Notes under the pieces: generated by a model
The model's database searches: none
What the model was told of the DNA's origin: nothing
What the model saw: only the letters and a program-made list of their open reading frames with translations
Made by a program: the position numbers and the translations under genes
Part shown: positions 45,967 to 53,390 of the stretch, in pieces
Numbering within the stretch: position 1 is the stretch's first letter
Layout: the number at the start of each line of letters is the position of its first letter
DNA from: Fidelibacterota bacterium
Lineage (GTDB): Bacteria; Fidelibacterota; Marinisomatia; Marinisomatales; TCS55
Assembly (NCBI GenBank): GCA_022561485.1
Contig: JADFRD010000007.1
Span: 1 to 53,390 of the forward strand
Reading direction: 5' to 3'
Length of the DNA stretch: 53,390 nucleotides

Positions 45967-46431
45967 GGTCTATCAAAATTTGGGTGCGGAAATTACTCCG
46001 AATCATGAATGGATACAATTAATCATGAGTGTAAAAATACACTTTATTTAATTATATTACCTGGCAGAGTGAATGTAATTAAGGATGCATGAATGATTGC
46101 CTCCCTGCGCTACGCCTCCGGGAGGTTTATTGATTGAATGATTGCCTGCTTGCCGAAGGCAAGGATGCAAGGTTGAAAGATTGAATGAATAAAATGTTGA
46201 ATGATTTCTGATGGATGATATTTCAATGGTATTTGTTAGTTGCCTGGCCTACCGGCAGGGATTATTGGATATGGATTCTTTTCCTTAATAAATAATTGAC
46301 GTAATAACACTATAACACTTGATTGAGCGAGGTCTCTCGACCTCGTGAGATTTTTCATATTTCCAATAACAACACTTCCTAATCCAAATCCTTATCCTTT
46401 TCCATATTCCAACGGTGTGGTATTTTTAGAT
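45967..46431. other. Repeat-rich intergenic region
   Basis: About 465 bases with no convincing gene, divergent between ileS and the eIF-2B-like gene. From 46091 to 46200 the words GAATGATTGCCT, GATTGAATGA and TTGAATGAT recur, broken by GC-rich palindromes (CTCCCTGCGCTACGCCTCCGGGAG near 46110; CTTGCCGAAGGCAAG near 46143-46158). A third GC-rich piece (GCCTACCGGCAGG) is near 46245. At 46327-46344 a hairpin CGAGGTC-TCTC-GACCTCG occurs. Promoters for both flanking genes must lie here but none could be assigned. Confidence 0.6.
46328..46345. repeat. Perfect hairpin CGAGGTC-TCTC-GACCTCG
   Basis: Seven-base perfect arms around a 4-base loop, about 87 bases upstream of the eIF-2B-like start. No T-run follows. 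It could be a dispersed repeat or a regulatory hairpin in the 5' leader. Confidence 0.55.
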
Positions 46432-47172
46432 ATGCTTACGCTTAAAGAATTACTGAATGATAATATCCGTGGATCAACGTCTATTTTTAAAGATTCCATA
46501 ACACTATTTTTATCTGAAAACGATCCTGGAACTATCAAAAACGGAGTGGAAAAATTGAAGGAAACGTTTCCGGTTATGGGTTTGTTTGTCAACCTGTGGA
46601 TACAAATTAATAATAAAGATACTTTAGAGGGAATTCATAACATTTTGGATAACCTCAACAAACACATGATGAGTTCTTTTAATCAAGTGATTGAAAATGC
46701 TGGAAACCAATTACCGAATGAGTGTCGAATTATGACCATTTCCCATTCCAGTTATGTCAGGGAATTGATCATTAACAATAAAGAGAAAATAAATATTGTA
46801 TATTGTTTGGAATCAGCGCCGGAATTTGAAGGAAAAGAATTGGCAATCCTCCTCAAAGAAAATGGAATTGATGCATACGTTGCACCAGATACTAATTACT
46901 ACTCATCGCAGCGGAGCGGAGATCCCGTACACGAAGTGTCGGGACCACTCACCAATGTAACACATGTCATTGTTGGATCAGATTTAATCAGTGAACATTT
47001 TTTCATCAATAAATCCGGAACAAAGGATCTTATTGACTTGGCCGCTGAACGAGGGAAAAACGTTTGGATATTGGGGGATGATCTGCGTTTTGTTCCAAAT
47101 TTCGTTCCTGAAAATATTCCGGAACCATTTGAGATTATTCCAATGAGGGATGAATACAGGGTTTTTAGGTAA
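46432..47172 (+). CDS. eIF-2B alpha/beta/delta-related family protein
   Basis: A 246-aa member of the initiation-factor-2B / ribose-1,5-bisphosphate isomerase / MtnA superfamily. The start at ATG 46432 (MLTLKELLNDNIRGSTSI) fits family N-termini; an earlier ATG at 46345 would add a Pro-rich, atypical segment. Landmarks: IMTISHSSYVRELI (the eIF2B-like THSxSS segment), CLESAPEFEGKELAILL (family ESRP..G motif), and IVGSDLISEHFFINKSGTKDLI (GADxVx..NKxGT motif). The classical catalytic Cys of MtnA is not obvious, so a sugar-phosphate isomerase role is uncertain. It is monocistronic and converges on the giant T9SS gene. Confidence 0.78.
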   Translation: MLTLKELLNDNIRGSTSIFKDSITLFLSENDPGTIKNGVEKLKETFPVMGLFVNLWIQINNKDTLEGIHNILDNLNKHMMSSFNQVIENAGNQLPNECRIMTISHSSYVRELIINNKEKINIVYCLESAPEFEGKELAILLKENGIDAYVAPDTNYYSSQRSGDPVHEVSGPLTNVTHVIVGSDLISEHFFINKSGTKDLIDLAAERGKNVWILGDDLRFVPNFVPENIPEPFEIIPMRDEYRVFR

Positions 47173-47173
47173 T

Positions 47174-47186
47174 ACCTTTCAAAGGT
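47174..47186. terminator. Palindrome ACCTTTCAAAGGT between convergent genes
   Basis: A 6-bp-arm palindrome followed by TTTT on the plus strand, directly after the eIF-2B-like stop and about 6 bases from the convergent stop of the giant cargo gene. It shares its core with 27648-27662. A weak bidirectional terminator is possible. Confidence 0.4.
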
Positions 47187-47191
47187 TTTAG

Positions 47192-47731
47192 TCATTTAAG
47201 CAGCAGCATCTTTTGAACTTTTACTGATTTCCCATCCGTTAACACGGCGAAATACATTCCGGCAGAAACATTCTTTCCATATTTATTCAACCCTTTCCAT
47301 GTTACTGTATGAAAACCAAAGTCATGCCAGCCGCTGGTTATTTCAATAACTTCCTGTCCTAGAATATTAACCACAGTTAAGCGGATGTTTCTTGGTTCAG
47401 GCAATCCAAAACGTATATTCGTAACCGGGTTGAATGGATTTGGATAATTTGGCTGCAGTGAAAATGATTCCGGGATCGACGCCAAAATTTCATTCACTTT
47501 TTCATTCACATCACCCGGATTACCGGCGACTGCTTTCAGTTTCCTGGCATATCGTTCGTTTAGTCTACCCAATTCATGGGATCCACTATTTTCCATATCC
47601 AAAACAGTTCGTGTATGTAAATCTACGACCCTGACGATCATGCCTTCCTGAAGAAGTAATTCTGTAACCCAATTAAAAGCAGCATTTTGCTTTAATCCCT
47701 TTCCTGCAATTTCAATATCCCATATATACAT
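47192..47731 (-). pseudogene. C-terminal T9SS sorting domain fragment, frameshifted from the giant cargo gene
   Basis: Continues the giant protein in the next reading frame: from residue 2 of this frame it reads YIWDIEIAGKGLKQNAAFNW, which carries on naturally from the body's last residues DDVY. The 179-aa frame ends with a type A sorting domain (NYPNPFNPVTNIRFGLPEP, LGQEVIEITSGWHD, GMYFAVLTDGKSVKVQKMLLLK). An isolated sorting domain has no signal peptide and no function alone, so this is the separated tail of 47712-53390 rather than an independent gene. No Shine-Dalgarno precedes the ATG at 47731. Confidence 0.85.
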
Positions 47732-50700
47732 CATCACTGCCAGGCTGACGAAAATCGGATGTAAAGCTATTATCATTATTATTATCAATATCAAATGAAA
47801 CACTGATATAATTCCCCGGGGGCAGGAGTTCCGGATTATCGAAGGGATCAATTCCGTTTTTTGCACCGTTCAGAGCTCCGAAATAATTGAATTCGTCTTT
47901 GTATTCACCTGATTCCACTATGAGTTGGATAGACCATCCCTCTTTTTTTGCTGATTTAGCTGCCAGTGTGCCGGATTGAGGAATTGGATTAATCGTAATG
48001 GGTTGATCGTTGGCTGTTCGATTGTACACCGGGTATCCCTGCCAAGGAGATAACTCTGTAACGACATTCGACCAAGCTTCACCGATTAATCCATAGGTAA
48101 TGGGACCATAAAAAACACCCTGATCTAAAGCCAATGGGACCGGAAATGGATAAGGTGAACCAATGAAACTCCAACCGGGTTTCAGGGTTAACACAGTCCC
48201 CGCCATATTCCCCGTTTTTCCGGCGGGAGTCCCTATCAGCAGATTGTCTTCTACCTTCTGGAAAATCCAATACGATTCACCCGGAGTAAAGTTTGTCGGA
48301 TTATCTTTGTATGATTGACTGGTTATATCGTAATTAAATATTCGCCAAACTGTATTATCCTGTGCACCCAATTCATCACCGATGACGCCCCCTATTGCAG
48401 AATTATCCAGTTCTGCAGGAATAGATATCATTCGCCATTTATCCATAGGCAATCCTGTGGAATAGGCGCTTCCTTCTGCAGAAGATGTAGTCAGATCATT
48501 GGCAGGGAATTTGACCGCAAAACCCATGGTATCGCTGACGCCGGTATAACCCAATTGATCTTCCATGGTCAAATAATACACTATACCATTTCGGGTAACA
48601 TCATTTCCCGGGATTTCAGCAGAAAAGGATCCGCTATTATCTGTCATGGCCAGATTGGTAAACTGATCATCACCACCCGATGTGTAAAACAAGGAAGCGG
48701 CAGAAACGCCTGTTTCATCAGCGATGGCTGCTGTAATAGTTACTGCTTCCAAAATGCCCGGTTCTGCGGGATTTATCGTTAAAGATTGCAATACCGGCGC
48801 CTGGGCATCTATGAATGTATTTTCACCCACATTGGACAGCATTGTCCACTGGCTGAAGGATGTTTGGTTTTGAGCAATGACAAGTCCCTTTGTTTCATCG
48901 ATCAAAGTCTCGGGGGAAGGAATAATATTCCATATTTCACCCACACCTGCATTAATGACCCGTTTGGCTAAACGCAATTTGGACGGATCCAGGATACCGG
49001 GTAGTGTGACATAATCAAAACCAATATCCACTGTGAATGAATTTGTAAAATCATGGGATATTTCAAAATACCTGTGGGAAAATACCGGATTGTTAATCGT
49101 ATTTGACGGATCGATAAATGGTGTGGTGGAATCTGAAGGCGGATGGGCATCGATGCGTGTTACACTCACATTTCCACCTTGGGAATTGATGAAATCCAAT
49201 ACAAGTCCGATGGATTGTGATTCATTATCCAATACGGTTATTGGACTGGCATTTCCGGATGGTATGGATGCGCTTCCTACCGAAAGCTGTGAACCGTCTG
49301 CCAGAAGTGTCATGTAAATACTGACTGTATCCGTCCTGAGGATTTTATCCGGATCACTGCCTGTATTGGTGTTGAAATACACAAATCCCTGAAATGCACC
49401 CGGATCCAAGTTAGATGTATTTGTTATATCAACTATGAGGTTTCGAGTGGAATACCCGGCTATCTGTCCTGTTGGCTGGGACACGTCCATCCAGCCGAAA
49501 CCAAACCAATTCGCTTCAACATCTACCGTGTAATCCAATTGCCAGCCGCCGGGATTTTGAATATTGATTATAAATGCAACATCATTTCCGACAAATGTAA
49601 CAACAGACATGGTTCCGGTCAGTTCAATCACCGGCGCCACAGCATGGGCAGTGATTGGAAATGTCAGTTGATCATTTCCAAGGGGATCGTCATTGCTGAT
49701 TCTAAGTTCTGCAGAAAAACTTCCCGTATCGCTGCTGAAAAATGAAATCTTTATTTGGAGGCTGTCTCCGGGAGAAATGTCATAACCAACAGTTTCTGAT
49801 TCAGACCTTCCGAATATGATTTCATGCTCGTTATTCATTGCTCCTGTTGCATCAACCGGCTGAAAAATATTCTTTTGCATTAAGTGCTGTTTAGATTGAA
49901 CATGTTTTTCAACAATTCTCCCTGATTGACCGAAGGCACGAAATTGGTTGACACTATTTCCATTTTTCCAGTTAGTATTTCCTTTATCTCCCATTGACAA
50001 ATTTAATTGCATTCCACCTATCGAAATTGAAAAGCGGTTATCTCCGGCGATAGCAATCGTATCTATTGTCAATTCAGCCGAACCATTATTCCAAATGGAA
50101 ACAATTCTTTCATCATTTTGTAAAAATCTGACCGTTCCGAAATCAACAGAGCTGACACCATAACCTATTAACGGATAGGATACCAACAGTATGTCAGAGC
50201 GATCACTCAATAATTGAGATGTGTCAACGGCGACTATTTGATAATAGGATACCTGTTTAGGATCAAAAAATAAATCAGCATAAGAGGTATTCAGCGAAGT
50301 AACTATATCCAGGGAATCCAATTGACCGGCTGTTAGTCCTTTGTAGATAATATAATCGGTTACGTCCACTTCCGGATTAGCGGTCCACTGTAAAGTAATT
50401 TGATTTGCTTCCAGTGTATATGCAAGTCCTGTGGGTGCATTAGGCGGCTGATAAGACTGGTTATAAAAAAACACTCCCATATCAGCCACAGTACCATCGG
50501 GATCGGGATCGGAGTCCGGATCGCCGGTGTCGATGGCGGGAGAGCCCCACTGTAAAAAAAAGTCGGCAGCGGAAGGGGCAGTAAACATTGGATTAACATC
50601 GATGTTACCGGTGCCGGCGTTTCCGCCTTCCACAATGGAATAGGTTGTACTTTCGCTGCCGGATAAGACTTCGATGGGTGTACCGGTATTGGCCCAGAAA

Positions 50701-53390
50701 ATGCTGTTGTTAATTGACACAATAGACCCTCCTGCCACACTCACTCCGGCGCCATTGCCGCTTGAGGCAGTATTACCCACAAACGTAATATGATCCAGAG
50801 TGGGATTGGAAAAGGCATCCACATAAACCGCCGCACCATGACCGGCATTATTATCATAAAAGAGAATATCATTTAACTGGGGATTAGACCCATTATCGAT
50901 GATCATACCACCCCCATTGGTTCCGCTGCCGTTGCGGATGGTCAGATCGGAAATAATCGTGGTACTGCTTTGACCTCCGTTTATGGTCAGAACAACACTG
51001 GAATCACCGCCGGTTAGGAAAGTCGAATCTGCGCCCATCCCCCGGAGTACGATGTCATTTGCCGGAAAGATTAGACTTTCACCATAGATTCCTGGAGAAA
51101 CCTGGATTGTATCACTCGCCATGGCAGTATCGAGAGCGGCTTGAATAGTGGCTATTTCATCCGGAACGTAGAAAATGATATACTGGGATGCAATACCGTC
51201 AAAAGCAATATTATATAAGGCTTCATCGGGATCATTGCTGGATAGAGATAGTGTTGCGCTGTATGTTCCGTTTGTGGGCGGATCAAAGGTGATCGTGACA
51301 GCTGCTGTATCATCGAGCGCCAGGTTTAATGAACTGACATTAACAAAAAAGGCATTGTCATCACCGGAAATGCTGATTTCATCAATCTCCAGATCTTCAG
51401 CCCCAATATTCGCAACGTTGATAATAAAAGATCTCGGTGACCCAACTCGCGTATAAGGGAATGAATGGGCTGTTACACTATCATTATCAGCGGTAAATAC
51501 AACAATATCGGCCACATCGCTGATTCCATAACCAAATAGAGGTACCTCCATAACAGAATTGACAGGATCATCACTAAAAATTTTCAGGGTATCGTTATAA
51601 ATCCCGGCTGCATTTGGGGCGTAGGAGATAAGGACATTAATTGAATCACCAATTTCCAGAACGCTGGAAGTCGTGGCCAATGAATATTCGGGCAACACAA
51701 CCGTAATGGAATCAATAGTAAGGAGGCGAACGCCCAGGTTTTTAATGGTCAACGTATCGCTGACATCATTACCGGAAACGATACCACCAAAATTAAATGA
51801 TGTGTCCGACACTGAAATCCGGCCGGAAAAAGCATCGTTTCTGCGGCCGGGAGAGCCCTTATCGCCATCACCATAGGGCGTAATACCTATTGCCCAGTTA
51901 CTGCCGATAGTATTATCATAATGGGGTGCAATTAACTCCATGGACGCACCGGTTGGGTTGGGAAATGTAGAACCATTGTCATAATTGACTCTGTCCAATT
52001 CTGTCCCGTCTGGGAATTTCAAAACCACTTCATCACTGCTATTGCCCAAAGAGAAACCAGAGAAAACATAATCAATTTCCACTCCGCCGTTTGTGGATGT
52101 ATTGGCGTTAACGCCCAACACAGCATATCCACCAACAGGAATCACAACATCGGTGGCGATGGTGTGAGCATCGGTGCCGTCATCGGACAGGGTAAAATCT
52201 TCTAAATGAATAGGAGTAAACCAGCGGTTGTGAATTTCTATCCATTCACCCAGTGGATCGCTCACTTCTGAAGGATTTTGCATAATTTCGTTGATAACCA
52301 GGTAGTTCGCTGTATCCGGGGGCATGAATGGCGGACCTTCTACCCAATCAGGATTCCCGATAATCTCACCGTGGTAACCGTTCCCGCTCATATCATAAAT
52401 GGCCGGTGTTGTTGCATCCATAGACCCTTCATTGAAGTGCCAAAGGGCGACGGTATTCGCATCGATAATAAATTCATCCGGTGGGATAAAACTGTCGGTG
52501 TACTTCACCACGTCTGATATCCGTACTTCATCAACAATTCCATTGAAGAAATTTTCTAATCTCCCGATGTGCAAGTCTCCAAAAGTCACGTTGTTACCGG
52601 TTGAACCTTCCGCTTCCAGATGGCCGTCTAACCATAGCTGGGCGATATTACCGGGGCCATTAAGGACGATGGCATAATGATGCCAGCCGCCGTCAGTCAG
52701 CGATGTAGTCCCTATCAAGTTAGCGCCGCCGCCAACACCTAGGACCGGGACGAATACACCATCGGAAACACCATTCATCATCAGTACCAAACCACCGCGT
52801 TCAAACAGAATCCTTTCATAGGGAAAGTAATCATCTGTGTAACGGGGCTTGGCCCACAACTCTATAGTATAAATGTCAGAAGACGCCGTTTCCGGAAAAT
52901 TGGATATGTTTATATAATCCCCGGAATTGGCAAAATCCAACCCCGTGCTGTCCAGCGCAAGCCGTCCATGCTCGGTAAATGCCAACAATCCTTCATTCTG
53001 TTCAGCATCTAACCCGCTGATTCTGTAATAGTACGTTTCATTTCCTATTACGGATGAATCCACATAGGTGGTATCATTGCCATTCTGTGTAAGAAATGGT
53101 GAAAGTGTATAGAAATCGTCATCTAAATTTGTGGAGCGGTAAACGACATAATTCTCCGGCTGGGGACTTACAGCGCCCCATTGTAAAGAAATCTGATCTG
53201 TACCCGGAGTGGTAATGAAATCTCGAGGTCGTGCGGGGCCATCCTGATGATAATAATAGGCGCCCATATCCGCAATAGTGCCATCAGCATCAAGTGAATC
53301 CGGGTGTCCGGCATCTATACAGGGAGAATCTATCTGAAGTGTATAGTCAGCATTAGCAGGATCAGCAAAGTGAGGATCGACATCGATGTT
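47712..53390 (-). CDS. Giant multidomain T9SS cargo protein (5'-partial, frameshifted before its sorting domain)
   Basis: The frame is open to the right edge, so the true start lies beyond 53390; the Met at 53267 is internal. More than 1,890 residues are visible here. In order: the end of a right-handed beta-helix (SPCIDAGHPDS...GAYYYH), FN3, LamG-like domain (about 52380-52920), lamin-tail domain (VINEIMQNPSEVSDPLGEWIEIHN, about 51840-52310), two Hydin/choice-of-anchor-D-type domains, a second beta-helix (TIQAALDTAMASDTIQVSPGIYGES, about 50460-51170), FN3, a third anchor-D domain carrying a roughly 70-residue polar insertion, a BACON/Ig-like part, and further beta domains. Such proteins are surface adhesins or scaffolds exported by T9SS. 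The sorting domain is in another frame (47192-47731). Confidence 0.85.
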   Translation of the reverse strand, partial: NIDVDPHFADPANADYTLQIDSPCIDAGHPDSLDADGTIADMGAYYYHQDGPARPRDFITTPGTDQISLQWGAVSPQPENYVVYRSTNLDDDFYTLSPFLTQNGNDTTYVDSSVIGNETYYYRISGLDAEQNEGLLAFTEHGRLALDSTGLDFANSGDYINISNFPETASSDIYTIELWAKPRYTDDYFPYERILFERGGLVLMMNGVSDGVFVPVLGVGGGANLIGTTSLTDGGWHHYAIVLNGPGNIAQLWLDGHLEAEGSTGNNVTFGDLHIGRLENFFNGIVDEVRISDVVKYTDSFIPPDEFIIDANTVALWHFNEGSMDATTPAIYDMSGNGYHGEIIGNPDWVEGPPFMPPDTANYLVINEIMQNPSEVSDPLGEWIEIHNRWFTPIHLEDFTLSDDGTDAHTIATDVVIPVGGYAVLGVNANTSTNGGVEIDYVFSGFSLGNSSDEVVLKFPDGTELDRVNYDNGSTFPNPTGASMELIAPHYDNTIGSNWAIGITPYGDGDKGSPGRRNDAFSGRISVSDTSFNFGGIVSGNDVSDTLTIKNLGVRLLTIDSITVVLPEYSLATTSSVLEIGDSINVLISYAPNAAGIYNDTLKIFSDDPVNSVMEVPLFGYGISDVADIVVFTADNDSVTAHSFPYTRVGSPRSFIINVANIGAEDLEIDEISISGDDNAFFVNVSSLNLALDDTAAVTITFDPPTNGTYSATLSLSSNDPDEALYNIAFDGIASQYIIFYVPDEIATIQAALDTAMASDTIQVSPGIYGESLIFPANDIVLRGMGADSTFLTGGDSSVVLTINGGQSSTTIISDLTIRNGSGTNGGGMIIDNGSNPQLNDILFYDNNAGHGAAVYVDAFSNPTLDHITFVGNTASSGNGAGVSVAGGSIVSINNSIFWANTGTPIEVLSGSESTTYSIVEGGNAGTGNIDVNPMFTAPSAADFFLQWGSPAIDTGDPDSDPDPDGTVADMGVFFYNQSYQPPNAPTGLAYTLEANQITLQWTANPEVDVTDYIIYKGLTAGQLDSLDIVTSLNTSYADLFFDPKQVSYYQIVAVDTSQLLSDRSDILLVSYPLIGYGVSSVDFGTVRFLQNDERIVSIWNNGSAELTIDTIAIAGDNRFSISIGGMQLNLSMGDKGNTNWKNGNSVNQFRAFGQSGRIVEKHVQSKQHLMQKNIFQPVDATGAMNNEHEIIFGRSESETVGYDISPGDSLQIKISFFSSDTGSFSAELRISNDDPLGNDQLTFPITAHAVAPVIELTGTMSVVTFVGNDVAFIINIQNPGGWQLDYTVDVEANWFGFGWMDVSQPTGQIAGYSTRNLIVDITNTSNLDPGAFQGFVYFNTNTGSDPDKILRTDTVSIYMTLLADGSQLSVGSASIPSGNASPITVLDNESQSIGLVLDFINSQGGNVSVTRIDAHPPSDSTTPFIDPSNTINNPVFSHRYFEISHDFTNSFTVDIGFDYVTLPGILDPSKLRLAKRVINAGVGEIWNIIPSPETLIDETKGLVIAQNQTSFSQWTMLSNVGENTFIDAQAPVLQSLTINPAEPGILEAVTITAAIADETGVSAASLFYTSGGDDQFTNLAMTDNSGSFSAEIPGNDVTRNGIVYYLTMEDQLGYTGVSDTMGFAVKFPANDLTTSSAEGSAYSTGLPMDKWRMISIPAELDNSAIGGVIGDELGAQDNTVWRIFNYDITSQSYKDNPTNFTPGESYWIFQKVEDNLLIGTPAGKTGNMAGTVLTLKPGWSFIGSPYPFPVPLALDQGVFYGPITYGLIGEAWSNVVTELSPWQGYPVYNRTANDQPITINPIPQSGTLAAKSAKKEGWSIQLIVESGEYKDEFNYFGALNGAKNGIDPFDNPELLPPGNYISVSFDIDNNNDNSFTSDFRQPGSDDVYMGY
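47721..47729 (-). other. Frameshift site in a TA dinucleotide run
   Basis: On the minus strand the sequence reads GATGATGTATATATGGG. With one more TA unit the upstream frame DDVY would continue as IWDIEI into the sorting domain; as given it runs into TGA at 47714-47712. The change equals loss of two bases (or gain of one). It could be a true mutation, phase variation by slippage, or an assembly error. Confidence 0.85.

Noticed and set aside
53265..53267. ATG as the start of the giant protein
   Set aside because: The frame stays open to the window edge and the upstream residues match an internal beta-helix module, so this Met is internal.

Overview
The window looks like a chromosomal segment of a moderately AT-rich bacterium of the Fibrobacterota-Chlorobiota-Bacteroidota (FCB) group. 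The best guess is a Marinimicrobia (SAR406/Neomarinimicrobiota)-, Calditrichota- or Ignavibacteria-like lineage. The evidence is two very large secreted proteins with the C-terminal PNPFNP...GIYF-type sorting domain of type IX secretion (T9SS) cargo, an outer-membrane beta-barrel of the PorV/DUF5723 style, an orphan S23-type four-helix-bundle gene, and many TTG/GTG starts. No rRNA or tRNA is present, so the phylum is not fixed.

Region 1 (1-6048, accessory-like). A small lipoprotein gene lies between inverted 9-bp cores resembling integron cassette boundaries. A glutamate-semialdehyde dehydrogenase (pruA type) follows, then a run of short repeats, an S23-type gene, and a tightly coupled pair: a cyclic-2,3-diphosphoglycerate-synthetase-like GTPase and a carbamate kinase. 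Intergenic spaces hold GC-rich palindromic repeats.

Region 2 (6049-17448, plus strand, core metabolism). sucC-sucD-ndk is followed by a SPOR-domain lipoprotein that appears to start at a non-canonical codon, a polytopic membrane protein, and then the conserved fatty-acid cluster yceD-rpmF-plsX-fabH-fabD-fabG-acpP-fabF-rnc. Most of its junctions overlap by a few bases. A MITE-like element has inserted between yceD and rpmF.

Region 3 (17445-29313, minus strand). A DUF151 nuclease-family protein, a sugar-phosphate isomerase / polyprenyl synthase / phosphohexomutase operon, a uridine-kinase-like fusion, a 933-aa T9SS cargo protein, murQ with a translationally coupled micro-ORF, and an NhaC-type antiporter.

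Region 4 (29314-35142, envelope). A second, longer copy of the same MITE-like element sits in the divergent nhaC/lptF-G spacer. The plus-strand LptF/G permease converges on and overlaps a minus-strand pair made of a 982-aa lipoprotein and an outer-membrane barrel.

Region 5 (35186-45966, minus strand, housekeeping). metK-ahcY ends in a strong intrinsic terminator. pckA-hpf and ileS-dksA-lspA-rluD-xer are compact operons. The isoleucyl-tRNA synthetase is of a divergent type.

Region 6 (45967-53390). A repeat-rich spacer, an eIF-2B-like protein, and a giant multidomain T9SS cargo gene that runs off the right edge. Its sorting domain is separated from the body by a frameshift at a TA dinucleotide run.

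No CRISPR array, complete IS element or obvious defence island was found. The strongest unexplained signals are the paired MITE-like elements, the GC-rich palindrome families, the lipoprotein/barrel pair, the GTPase-carbamate kinase pair and the frameshifted giant cargo gene.
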